From the NCBI GenBank assembly GCA_016859345.1, contig CM029126.1, positions 12,707,527 to 12,771,526 of the forward strand: a stretch of DNA of 64,000 bases, in the 5' to 3' direction. A program made the position numbers and the translations under genes. This DNA comes from Istiophorus platypterus (Eukaryota > Chordata > Actinopteri > Istiophoriformes > Istiophoridae). The number at the start of each line of letters is the position of its first letter. Within the stretch, counting starts at the first letter, position 1. Under the pieces are notes generated by a model. The model did no database searches. It saw nothing but the letters and a program-made list of their open reading frames with translations, and was not told the origin of the DNA. Positions 52,801 through 64,000 of this stretch are shown here, in pieces.

Positions 52801-55349
52801 TAAAATGCTGCCTACATATTACTGCATCAATCAAAATAATCCAATACTCTAATTATACTGTATTTTATAGTATAAATGGGGTAATTCTGCATACTTTTAC
52901 TTTTGATACTTTACATACTTTTTGATTGTCATTCATCTGTTCTTTTACTTTGGTAAAATCTGAATGCAAACTGTTGCTTTTAACGTAGTAAATTTTCACT
53001 GTAGTGTTGGTACTTGTACTCAAATATTCACGTAGTTCTTCCAGCACTGGTTGTTTTTGCAGGACAATGTGGATATTTTATTCCACTGAATTTTGGATAA
53101 TTTAAGATAAAGTGGTCTATTGCAACCAAAGACTTATTATTATCATTAACTAACGATTTTTGTTTTATGTAAAAATAGAAAAAAAAAACATTGTGGGGAA
53201 AAAAACATTGCTGAGAGAACAGTAACACTTAAAACACACTAGAACATACCATAGCCCAGACATTTAATCAAATTAAATGCAACACATGATATACAGCGTT
53301 AAAGTGAGAAAATGAGAATACCGGCAGAATCTTCGGTGAACCTCAGACTCAACATATCGTCTCTGCTTATAGCTCCTGTGAAGAAAAACAGAAGTATTCT
53401 CAGCCAAATAATAATATTGCCTTTGTAAGATGTAGTGCATAATATAAAGCCATGGTTCCCAGCCATGTTAACTTGTGATCCCTAAAACAAAGCAGTATTA
53501 CTTGGGGCCCCTTGGCTGCGTATGTTTATGAGCTTGTTTGTTGTGATCACTTCGACCAAAGATACTTTGTTTGAATGATTTTTAGAAGCCTTGGGGTGTA
53601 ACATTGTTGTGTTATTCACAAAAAGAAAATAAATATTGTCATTTGCAGGCTACAGGGACACTTACTTGTAGCACCAGGCTGTAACGACCAGTATGAGGAC
53701 AAGGAAGAGAATGGAGCCAACAATTGCCCCAATGATGATGTTTGTACTGGTGATACCTGAGACAGAGGAAAAGAAGAGGAAGAAGAGAGGAGAGTGGGGA
53801 GCCACATGTGTGTTAATTGGACGTCTCGTGTTTCCTGAGTAATGTGGACACATGGGGATACACAAACCACACAACACTGCAGCAGAACACAAAAACACAC
53901 CACATTTAGCAGGAAAAGTGTAAAGGGAGAACGAGGGGGAATAAACTGAGAACAAACGAACTGCTGTCATCCTTCAGCGCTATTCTGAGGGGAACTTGTA
54001 TATGAAGTAGGTTCCCATTCAGGATAACATTCAAAAACGGCTTCTTTTTTTTTGTTTAACTTGGTAATGGTCAGAATTAACTAACCAAGGGGAGCTAAAG
54101 TTGGGGTGTGAGAGGAGGAGAACCAGGAAATGACATCAAAGACAGGACAAATACAATGAAAAAAAGAACTCAAATCTGACCTCAAGTCACTCCGTCAAAG
54201 ACATCAGCCTGTCGACAAAGAATGAGTGTGAAAATAATGACAAACAAAAAGAATGACATGCATGGTTCAGTGAATACAAATGCAAGTGGTTTTAATGAGC
54301 AGACGTGAACCCGACACAGAAGCTAAAATAAAACAGATGTGACACAATCAACAAAAAACACAGAAAAAGCTTGAAATATTAAAACATATTAACATTTGTG
54401 GATCGATGAAGGAGGGAGATAAAAGAAAAACCGAAAGAGAAGAAGTCGGAGGAGGGAGGCTGAGGTATGAAGTGCAGAGAAAACTGAGTGAGATGAAGGA
54501 GCAGAGAGCAGAAAACTGGACGTAGATAGAGGTATGAACAGAGGCAGCAGGTGGTGGGTGTTAACATCTCTACCTGAAACCGCTGCAGTTGGTCCCACCA
54601 CGAGATAACTGAGAGGAGATGTGGAGTTGCAGTCCTCACCGGCCCAGCCCAGGAAACACACACACGTCAGCTCATTACTGCACACCTACAGCATCAATAT
54701 ATAAAAAAAATGGTTACTAATCATTTTCTTTCTTTTCGGCACTAAAAAAACACAGATATGCGAATACTCAAAATCTTTAAATTGAAAATGATGGTGCACA
54801 GAATTTCACTGAAAAAGAAATACATTTCCAGAGCAATTGCATTTTAAATAACATTCTGATCTAACAATCTTGGCAATAAAAAAGGGCCATATCGTATTAT
54901 TCAAAAACCCCATATTAAAGGATTTAGGAGTAATGCTACTTTAAAAAATGGTCTGGCTACTTAGGTGTTGACCTACACAATAGATTTAACGTCTAATGTC
55001 AGAGTATCAAGGTTAGTCTGAGAAACCAGGGGTCGGGGAGTTGGTTGCTATGTATTCTTCCGAGATTTATAATTTTACACAAAACTGATCTTAATGGGCT
55101 CTGAAAAATTGAATAAACAAGTAACTCACATTTGCGTAAACAACACCCTGGGGTTGGACGGGGTTGAAAAACCCCAAAATGATTGCAAGGTTTTTCTTAG
55201 TTATGAGTCTCCAATTGTATTTGAAGCATGAATTCAGTTTTGGCCAGAGACATTTTAACTTTTGTTCTTGGTCATTCAACTAGCTTGAAATATATTTGCC
55301 CTAACCCTAATTTCAGTTTCTACTCAGTGGCTCACATGGCTATGGATTT

Positions 55350-55401
<52 letters not shown>

Positions 55402-58400
55402 CCCATGTCCAGAGCAGATGGTCTTGTCAGTGGTCCCTGGGCAAGTGCTAAAGTTGAACTGCTGGATGGGGAGACATTTGTGATTCAAGCAGATGCGGTC
55501 TGTCCCGCAGGCTGTTCCATCCTCAACGTATCCCAGGTCAGTGTCTCCATCAATCAGCACATGAGCACCACTGAATAAAAAACGTGACTGAGTCACTTAC
55601 ACATCACTTAGTGTCTGTAGTGTTCAGTGCGCTCCAGAAGTTAATTTGAATTACAGTTTCATCTAGATTGTTGAAAAATAGATTTCTAGAATTATTTTAC
55701 ATAATGAATAACTGAGACTACTATCAGTATTTTTTACTGCTGAAAATATAGGATACAGGGAAGAGACTAGTGCAGAGGTTAAAGATGCAAAACTAGTCTT
55801 TTTTAGGCTTTTGGTTTGGGCTTTGAGTGTTTTTCCATAATGATGCGTACCTGCAGTCAAGGGAAGCGCTGTGTCGGGCTACGGAGAAAGAGGTTAGCCC
55901 TCCCTGCAGCTCTCCCAGTCGCGGCGCAGGTGAGATGTTAGAGCACAGCAGGTACCCACAATGAACATCTCTGAAACACACAAAGGTGCAACCACGGATC
56001 ATTTACAGACAACAACCCGGCACAAGGGGGGACATTGATAGAGAGGACTGGCTTACTGTTTGTTACACTGGATCCAGGTGTCCTTGTCCTTCCCACAGTT
56101 TCCTTTCTCCGTCCCCTCAATGTTGAGCTTCTCGTAGCAGAACTTGTCAGCCGCTGTTGCCTCTGAGGGAGACAAAGCGCGACACGACCAACATAAAGAT
56201 GTACAGTGCATGAAATATATCCCTCTATAAGTATATCATATAGGAAAATTAGACTTACTCTCTCCCCAAATGTACTTGCACTGTCTGTCTTTGGTTTTGC
56301 ATCTTCCATTGAAGCAGCGACCCTGAAGCCAGAAATACAGTGTCAAACAATGTCACCTGTGCGCAGGTTACAGTAAGACCCCGTAACCACTTTTGAACAT
56401 CTCACCTGATCCTTCTCACATGTGTAACCATCCATCTTGTGTACATTTGGTGGACACTGCAAAAAAAAAACAAAGAAAGCTTTGGAGATTCTGTGACGTA
56501 CTGTACCTGTATAAGGTTAGAGCTCCGGCTGCAGAAAAACTGTGTGAGGGAAGCTCGTGCTCACCTGGCTGGAGTTACCCGTACAGTTTTCTGGGATGTC
56601 ACAGTCATTCACTGCATCTCGACACACAACTCCCATGAATTCCATCTGCGGCAGCACACAATAAAGATTACACAGACTCTGAGAGTGTTTGTTATGTTTT
56701 AACCCTCTGCCTGGTTTTCTTTATTTCTTGGCACATCACACCATCATCTGTGATGAACATTCATGTGTATGTAAGCAAGACTCAAACCCACCAGCATTCA
56801 TTTACCTCATATTTATGGGCTGTGCCCATAATTCAAATTCGAGAATTTTATAGTATTAAAAGGCTGTCACCACTATACTTTCAGTGAGGGTGAGGGTTGA
56901 GGTGCCATAATGGGTTAATGCTTGTGCTCTCTTATTTCATCCAAATCATGTCTCAAGAATTCAAGAATTACTTTAAAGTAAATCCATGTGGAAATGACTA
57001 CTGGAGGACCACAAAAGACATCAGAATCCAAATTCTTCAGAGGTAATTCCCTTTGCTTGGCACCGTGGGTAGTTGGCAGCTCGTTTTACCCACTACGGCA
57101 CTGAACCAAAGATATGTCTGAAGGTATCATTATTAATTGTTTTTTAACCTGGCAGTTATTGCAGCAGAGTCCATTGCTGCACTTTGAGCCCTGAGTCAGG
57201 GTACACTTCTTACAGCACTTATCTCCCTCTCTGGCACACTCCTAAAAGACAAACAGAAACCGCTCTAAATGGACGTCTTTTGATTTGATGTTAGTTTTTT
57301 CTGTCTTTCAGATAACATCATCATATAACGTCATATAATACATCTGAACAGAGGTCTCTTTGTAAAAACTCTATAATCATGCAGTAACTGATAAAACTGT
57401 ATGCGGCTCTTTGGATTTCTCCAGTGAAATGAATTTATTTGTTCAAATTACCTCCTATTAGAGAAGGAATGACACAACAGGTGGTTTCGTTGTTGGGCAA
57501 TTAGTCTATCATTTTGACCTTGATCATCAAGTTAAGCCCTTACAACACATCTATTTGTTTGCAACTATCTCATCTCATCTGCAGCACCGTAACTCACCGC
57601 AGGGCTGCCGCAGTCACACTCCTCTCCTGGCTCCACGAAGCCGTTACCACAGATCGGAGGGTCCAACAGCTGATGGGGGAAAAAGGGCAGAGTTAACATT
57701 CAAAGTGCTGAGAGTTTATCTTTAAATATATGCAAATAAGTATGTGTGAGTGTGACATACCTTCAGAGGTTTGTTGAAAAGACAGGCTCCTCCACCACTG
57801 TTCAAGAAGTTGTGGTACTCCTCCACATTGCAGTCGGAGAACCTCTTGGGTAGGTAGAAACTGTTCAACAGATCCATATTATGCGGTTACTGTTGCTATG
57901 GTACAGACAGGGCCCTCAGATAATATTGAGAGAGGTTTTGCCCCAATAAACACTTTCCAGGACTAAGCACTTACAACTGGCATAAAAAATGTATCATTTT
58001 AAACCTTTTTACCGACAAAATTGACTTTCATACCTCACATTTAATTTCAGTGATACAGCTTATACAATAATAGGTTTGTCATATTTAATTAAATTAATAT
58101 TTCTTACATGAGACACCATACCATAATATTTCATGTATTATGACATGTTTACCATACTCACAGTGCAGAGGAAATCCTTACTACAACATGGAGGCAGATA
58201 TACAGTATAGCTAAGATTGCGGAAACATGTATGGAGACATATATATAGTGTAAATGGAACTAAGATAAATTTGTGAATTTGTCTTGGAAATGAAACTGAA
58301 TATTGTGGACGATTTACTTTTGACCTGTTATTGCATTATCATTTGAGTCCGTGCCCCTAAAATGATCAACATGATCATTTTTGGTCACATTTTCAGAGAC

Positions 58401-61400
58401 TCTCAGAGGAGAAATCACTTGACAACACTTGTCATGTTATTATCCTCTGCTGCTCTGCCAGGCTCAGTGTTGATTATTTTGCTGGAGCATTTTAAACTAG
58501 AGTGGCTCTGATAGTCATCAGGACTGACACAGGAGACAATGCAATAAGAGAGAGACTCACTTAGAGCCAGAGAGCGTCGGGGGCTGTCGGAGGTTGTTGC
58601 TAATTTATATATAATGTGACTAAATGAAGCCACCTGCAGAGATGATGGTTGTTTAAGGACACAATCATGACGCTCTGATGATGGATGAAGTACACTACAA
58701 TATCTGAGAAAGATTTCCAAAACTAATCAGGTTTAAAGTTGCCTCAACTGTCATGAGGGATAAGTGACTTGGATTTCAAATCTGTAACAGGGTTGATCTT
58801 GTCAGAATATTGTAGTGTTCATCTCTTTTTATATAGTAACAAGGAGAGAGACAAAAATGAAACGTGCTTGAATGATTCACTGGTCACCAAAAGAAAGACA
58901 GACGTTCCCATTTGGACTACTACTATTATTCAGCCACGATAAAGAATTATATATTTCACAGTACATAGGACCATTGGATCAAAATATGTATTCTAAAGGA
59001 ATAAAATATAAATAATACTGTAATTTTTATTTAATAAAGCGTGCGAAGCGGCTCCTGTATCCAGACAAAGTTCGCTAACATCTTAAATCATTTCTCTCTT
59101 CCTTCATTCAAGCACTCATTCACAGTCAGCCTATCAACCCCTAGTGGTGATTAAAAGGCACGACAGTGTTTACGCAAACCACACTCATTTAGTTGTCCCT
59201 GCAACACTGCTAAAAATAATACTATATTTTATTTAGTCGTAAAATGTTGCTCTAATTATGCCTGTAAAATACATATTTTGTCCTGTTTTTTTTCCATGGC
59301 AACAATAATTCTATCATGAGAGGAAATTAAAGAAAATATAAGGGAATTAATAAAAAAAAATTTCATATAAAACATTTCAAAATCCTAACTCAACCATAAT
59401 GCACATTCAGACAAAAAAAAAACTGTGCATCTCTGCGCCTTCTGCAAAGTTTATATTAGGTTCAGTTAGGATTTAAGATGCCCATAATAAGCTGCCACAC
59501 ACACTATGTAGGAATACACAAAAATATATGAACAGACAAATTGACTCTCACACACACACAAACACACACACCGTAGCTAAACCCTGTGGGAAAAAAAACG
59601 CGAAAAGAGTTAGTTGTAGTAGAAGTCAGGTGAGGTAGATCAGACATGCAGGTGCTGAGGGATAAAAAAGAAACTTCTGTCAATGGACATGACTGAGGTC
59701 GCTCATTGAATACAAGTGTCTGAAATACCATTGACTTGATTTTTAGAGAGTACATATCTAGGCCAGGTCCATTCACAGAGGACGGGCTCAAAAGAGCACA
59801 GAGTTACCTTTCTTCTTTCATGTCACCGCATGATCTTATCACAGGTCTATCACGGTAACTCAATAGAGCAGGATCTGGACAGGGAGTGTCAGGGGAATGC
59901 ACCATTGTTAAAGGGAAATGAGATAGACAAATATTGGCCTAATATGAGAATGACATTGCAGACTGTTTCAATCGGTGAGTCATGGACGAAAAGAACTGAT
60001 GAAAAGTCCTGACTGCCAAAGGACAGGAGGGAGAAGGAGCCTGATCAATCATCAGAATAACGAAATTAATAAAATCTTCTAGGTTGATAAGCCAGTGACA
60101 TCGGCCAAAAAACTGAAGAATGTGCATAAAGTACATGTGAAATTGTACAAAATGATATTGGAAAAATACAGCCAGTGTATAAGAAAGAGACATCAAACTG
60201 TATTTGTTCATATCATTTGAATCAAAAGTGAAGCTGGGGCCAAAGTGGCTGTAGTGCTGTTGGATGAAATGGGAAAGGTTGTGGTGACTGACAACCCCTC
60301 CGAGGCAGCCAGTTGGTTCAAAACAGCACAGGCAACGTTCTAGCCAAGCTTCTGCTCACCTGCTGTCCCATTCGGGATAGAGTGGGAATGTGAGAAGTAT
60401 TTAAGAAGAGGGGTATACACACACAAACACACATCACAGTGCCTCCTACACACACAACACACCCAATCACATCTTTGTGCTCACGGTGGCACAATGCTGA
60501 GCGACCTTGTACATCGCTGTATATAAACCCTGCGGATGTGCACAAACGCTTTGTAAGACTTTCATGATTTCTGCCTGAAACTAACAACATGAAATATACT
60601 CAGACTGCTTTATGATCTATTTCCTGATCTTAGCAAGAAACGGATTATATAACACATTTCTACCAATGAAGTTATGTAAACAAGCCGGTACCACATAGAA
60701 AATAAAGACAGACTGTCACCTAGTGGTTAAATACAACACTACAATAACACTATAGTGTTATTGGGGAATATATAGGGGAATATATAGGGGAATATTTATA
60801 TCAGTATATTTATACTAATGAATTACAGAAAATTTACATGAAATTTTTCACATAATCTACTACTAATAATCACTTGGGTAATTCGATATATGCAGATTTT
60901 AACATTTAGTCATTAAGCTTAATTGAATCAGGATACATATTAAAATATTTAGTAGCCACATTTATTTGTGGTATGTTTAAAATAAGATTACGAACACAAA
61001 TTGTTCACAGTCTCAAGTTTTGAGATGATAGAATAAATTTGAACTACTTTTAGGTTGGATTCGATTTAACTGTTCGGTGACAACAGCCATCCATTTAAAA
61101 TAAAAATCAAATAAACATAGCAGGTGAACGTAAAATGATTTTCTCAGGGATTTGGATGAAGAGTTTATTGTGACGTTAGCGTTAAAGCCAAGTTACAGCA
61201 CTGTATCCAGCTCTGATGTTGTGATCAAAATTTGTTTGGAAAACTGTGATGACACTGATGAAAAAAGTAATTCCTGCACATCGACTTTGAACCCCAAACC
61301 CATTTCAAATCCATTTTAATAGACAACATTTCGATCCGGTTTGAGTTTTGTCATACAATTTGTTCAGGAAACACTGATAACACACACTGCACACATTGTC

Positions 61401-62305
61401 ACCAGCATCTGAGAATGACTGTTGTGTCTTGAATAACCATTTATAATTTGATGAGGAAATTTTAATTTAAAACTAACTTACCCAACATCATCCATGATAC
61501 AGCCTGACCAGCGATCATCACACTTGCATTCACCTTGGGGGAAAGAAAAACAAAACAAAAAACATATCAGTACCTTTTTGTTGCATAGAAAGGTGGCTTT
61601 AAGATGGGTTTTTCTGTTTGTTATAAAATTAACAAATAAAAATCTAATCAAGATTTAGCTTTGTACCATTGAGTATCCTCTTTTTGTCAGAGAAGATGCC
61701 AATGTTCTGTCCGAGAGACTGTGCAAGGGTAATGGCCATCTCATCTGTTTTCCCGTACTGATGAAGAGAGAGAGACAGAGGATACGAAGAATATTAGATC
61801 AGTCAGGTGAGAAGAGCGTACGGAAAGAAAATAATAACAACTGTACTGATACATTGAATGGAATAACATGTCCTTTCATTTCGTTCTTTCATTCATTTTT
61901 TTTTTTTGCTGACAGGTTCTGGGGGGGGGGTTTGTCATCTTTAATTTGTGGTTCAAGACTCACCTCATTCACTCCTCCTCCTTTAGTGAGGGAACAAACG
62001 CCGCCCATATAGGAAGCTCCCCCCCAGCTGCTATGAAAGCGATTCCCTCTGATGAAATGAGAAAAGTTACGTGTTTAACGGAAAAAGATGGAGAGCTCCG
62101 AGCGACACGAGAAAATCCTTTTGGATGTTCAGACTTACGAGAAAAGGTGAACAGAGTCGCATTTCTCCTTGATGAAGTCTTTTCTGTACTTCATGAACTC
62201 CCTCAGGGTCACCATGGGGTCGTCGTCAATGTTGAACTTGTTGTCAGCTGACCAGGTTTCCATGGCAACCAGCACAATCCGAGTGTTAAGCTGTTCCTTG
62301 AAAAT
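46868..62305 (-). CDS. adam22: ADAM22, catalytically inactive disintegrin-metalloprotease (3' portion)
   Basis: Twenty-one exons in transcript order join to 642 aa plus stop: 62139-62305, 61964-62048, 61667-61757, 61482-61533, 57761-57860, 57598-57669, 57149-57241, 56565-56645, 56406-56456, 56259-56322, 56057-56162, 55851-55970, 55402-55570, 54574-54685, 53666-53756, 53322-53375, 52113-52220, 51431-51531, 51030-51096, 47132-47255 and 46868-46888. Domains in order: the end of the metalloprotease-like domain, where TLAQSLGQNIG replaces the zinc-binding HExxH, so no protease activity; disintegrin (CGNGFVEPGEECDCG); Cys-rich; EGF (CSNELTCVCFLGW); transmembrane (IIIGAIVGSILFLVLILVV); long tail with GDYVTKPGDADSFYSD, SWSERIPDAKHISDICENG and the PDZ ligand ETSI. 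ADAM22 is a plasma-membrane receptor for LGI proteins, anchored at synapses through PSD-95-type PDZ proteins and 14-3-3. Signal peptide, prodomain and the rest of the protease-like domain lie beyond the right edge. The last intron is GC-AG. Confidence 0.95.
47256..51029 (-). other. adam22 introns around the cassette exon
   Basis: Apart from the cassette exon, it contains a three-and-a-half-unit 8-bp repeat (GAGGAAGT) at about 48668-48698, a (GT)n tract at 50267-50317 and an unexplained 152-codon minus-strand open frame at 47718-48176 without recognised homology. Confidence 0.5.
49458..49547 (-). CDS. adam22: adam22 alternative cassette exon (30 codons)
   Basis: A 90-nt exon with acceptor CCCACAG and donor GTATTAC, phase-compatible with the exons at 51030-51096 and 47132-47255. 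It encodes YLTPRFKTEYYDVTKWVEDV and then NRNTQGPYLR, matching the optional segment of long human ADAM22 isoforms between SNSTE and TLSPAK. It is therefore a real cassette in the cytoplasmic tail and not a chance frame. A run of nine or more G on the plus strand (C on the sense strand) makes up its pyrimidine tract. Confidence 0.85.
52020..52112 (-). CDS. adam22: adam22 alternative exon extension (31 codons)
   Basis: The tail exon 52113-52220 has an alternative donor 93 nt downstream (TTCAG then GTGTGCC). Both forms end in the same phase. The extra peptide (SACLSHLQICTL ... SISQNISLFGF) is close to the segment found in the long human ADAM22 isoforms between SSSKKR and SNGLSHSW. Conservation of a peptide and of both donors argues for a regulated splice choice in the cytoplasmic tail. 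Confidence 0.8.
52536..53053 (-). repeat. AAGTA-rich dispersed repeat, copy 5, inverted, near full length
   Basis: Runs from CAAGTACATTTACTCAATTA to GTAGTTCTTCCAGCACTGG. Internal blocks such as GCATACTTTTACTTTTGATAC, ACAGCAGTAAAATGCTGCC and TGGTACTTGTACTCAAATA are reverse complements of the plus-strand copies. At about 520 bp this is the most complete copy in the window and defines the element's likely ends. It lies in an adam22 intron. Confidence 0.75.
53450..53605. repeat. Possible dispersed repeat in adam22 intron
   Basis: GGTTCCCAGCCATGTTAACT, GTATTACTTGGGGCCCCTTGG, CACTTCGACCAAAGATACTT and AGCCTTGGGGTGTAACATTG resemble a short interspersed repeat common in percomorph fish. Only one copy occurs here, so the call rests on recognition. 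Confidence 0.4.
55350..55400 (+). repeat. (GT)n microsatellite fused to an adam22 donor
   Basis: About 24 GT units on the plus strand. On the adam22 sense strand the exon 55402-55570 ends GGG and the intron begins GTACACACAC, so the CA repeat starts at the third intron base. Confidence 0.95.
57861..61481 (-). other. adam22 intron, 3.6 kb
   Basis: No exon with supported sites. Contains three 12-bp GGGGAATATATA units at about 60764-60800 and CA-rich patches near 59549-59572 and 60415-60432. The frame at 58415-58720 is incidental. Confidence 0.55.
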
Positions 62306-64000
62306 CTGGGGGAAGTAAAGGAAAATTAATATCGGTGTGTAATCTTTCTTAAAAAAGTCACAAAGCTATAGGTTCAAAGTTCTTGTGTGACCAGCGTGAC
62401 ACCCCTGCCCAAAAAATTAAAAAATTTCCCATGGCCTGATTGATATTAACCCCGAAAGGCGTGTTTGAAATTCATCAATATCTCCAGCTGCTCAACATGA
62501 CAGCACCAGTCGAGCAGTCAGCATGATCAGTGTGATCCTGCCACCAGACGCTAGCACATTACAGGTGGCTAGACAAAGTCAACAAGTGTAACAGTCTGAA
62601 GGACACTGCAGGAGTAAACGGGATGGCAAATAATAATGTTTGCTTTCATTAGATGGAAATCTACTGGGGTCACGAGCCAGACAAACACCGGAGGTGAGGA
62701 CAAGAGCAAAGCCTTTCCATTAAACTGAATGCCCGGAGTCCTACGACAAACCGGACGGAGCAGAGAGGGAGCAGTCAGTGATATGTGACACCAACCACTC
62801 CGTCTCTGCTTGTGCATTCGCATGGCAGGTTTGCCATATTAAGAGATGCCCAGCACCAAGATTATGCTGGTCGTGCACATAAACCTATGAGTGCATTTCC
62901 CTAACGCTGCCTTTTTATGGCAGGGTTACCCCCAGCAGTTTTTAACAGTTTCATCTTTCTTGTCCAGGTGCTGTTTTCAAGATTACTGATTACTGCTCCC
63001 GAGTGCATCTAACATCAAATTTCTCTCTTATGAGGCATCCTGATAGCCAGCACCGCAACGTCCCCGATTCTGTTACAGCTTGGGACCTTTGTCTCATGTC
63101 ATAGCTCTCTCTTGCCCTTGTCTCTGTCTGCCTCTACACTGTCTGATAACCAACGAAGGGGATAGATTCACAGAAATATTATTACATTAGGAAAGGTACA
63201 TGTCAAACCCAAATTGTCCCCTCCTTAGGTGCATAAAATCAAAAACTCAGTACGAGAAGCCAGTTTGGGCTTTGTACTTTTCCATTTATCATAAAATATG
63301 AATTTATCAGACATCCAACAGTAATTAAATTCCTCAGGTTTAAAATCACTGAATGAGGAGTAAAGTCATATAAAAAGGAACCATTATTTTGTCCTGAGGT
63401 CAATTTACTTTTATTTCATTTGTCTTATACTCTTATATAATATATATATAATATATGAGTTAAAAAGAAATATCACATTTATATTATAGTACATTCTGAT
63501 TGTTTTAGGAATATTATTAAACTGCATAATACACAGTTTATGTACTGTCACTCATAGCCGATTGCTATAGCGTTTAGCATACCAACTTTTCTCTGAATGG
63601 CTGCATGGCTCTCACTGGGCAGAAAGACAACTCTACTCGTAGACAGAAATCAATTTGTACTTCCCAAAAAAAGCTTGACCTTCCTCAAACTTCACCAGCC
63701 TATCAGCTTACAGACATGACCCCATAGCCGGTTAGATTTCAGTAACACAGCACACAGACGCAGCCACAAATAATCACATATTGCAATATCTGCCTTGATA
63801 CTGCCGGAATGCCACTGTAGCTTCAGTCCTCTCAAACCTGAAAACTCATGAGCTGCTGGTTAATGACTGCTTGTGACACATTATGAGCCTTAGGAGGTTT
63901 TAAATGGAGCAAGTGAGGTTGGTTAAATGAGAAATCAGCGTAACATGTACTCAGTTCCGAACCTGGGAGCGCTTGTGGCAAGCTTTCCAAGAAGAGGATC
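62306..64000 (-). other. adam22 intron and sequence up to the window edge
   Basis: The next upstream adam22 coding exon (end of the NMADL-type segment) was not found before 64000. A TA-rich patch lies at about 63436-63460. The last 40 bases are GC-richer and could begin another exon, but no frame could be matched to the family. Confidence 0.45.

Noticed and set aside
63960..64000. Possible further adam22 exon at the right edge
   Set aside because: A donor-like GTTCGG follows 38 open bases, but no frame matches the part of the ADAM22 protein expected there.

Overview
The window is vertebrate, almost certainly teleost-fish, nuclear DNA. Its genes are multi-exon with GT-AG introns, it is rich in (CA/GT)n microsatellites, it carries Tc1-like transposon debris and at least five copies of an AAGTA-rich dispersed repeat, and its proteins match vertebrate families with fish-like divergence. 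No species can be named from the sequence.

Layout. 1-4.9 kb: two small, divergently oriented genes, each with one membrane anchor followed by a coiled coil. One is cut by the left edge. The other ends in a 30-bp protein-coding minisatellite and has a partial 3' duplication. 4.9-13.2 kb: gene-poor, with decayed repeats and one candidate exon ending in an RGG-like stretch and a CaaX-like tail. 13.2-15.05 kb: a three-exon secreted microseminoprotein (msmp-like) with a TATA box. 16.15-28.08 kb: nbn (nibrin), 17 coding exons that join in frame to 858 aa. 28.1-31.4 kb: shared 3' flank of two converging genes. 31.44-36.67 kb, minus strand: osgin2, tail-to-tail with nbn. 37.03-39.05 kb: a 5'-truncated non-LTR retrotransposon inserted into a copy of the AAGTA-rich repeat. 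39.19-43.04 kb: gtpbp10 (mitochondrial Obg-type GTPase), in which a near-perfect 610-bp tandem duplication repeats coding exons 4 and 5 in frame. 43.98-62.3 kb, minus strand: the 3' two thirds of adam22 (21 constitutive exons, two alternatively spliced segments), whose 5' exons lie beyond the right edge.

The genes do not form one pathway. nbn serves DNA double-strand-break signalling, gtpbp10 mitochondrial ribosome assembly, osgin2 is a predicted flavoprotein growth regulator, adam22 is a catalytically dead synaptic LGI receptor, and msmp is a small secreted cysteine-knot-like factor. The most unusual points are the in-frame exon duplication in gtpbp10, a GC-AG intron that decides whether adam22 carries its PDZ ligand, repeat-borne stop codons and a second usable last exon in the coiled-coil gene, and microsatellites lying directly against splice sites in three genes.
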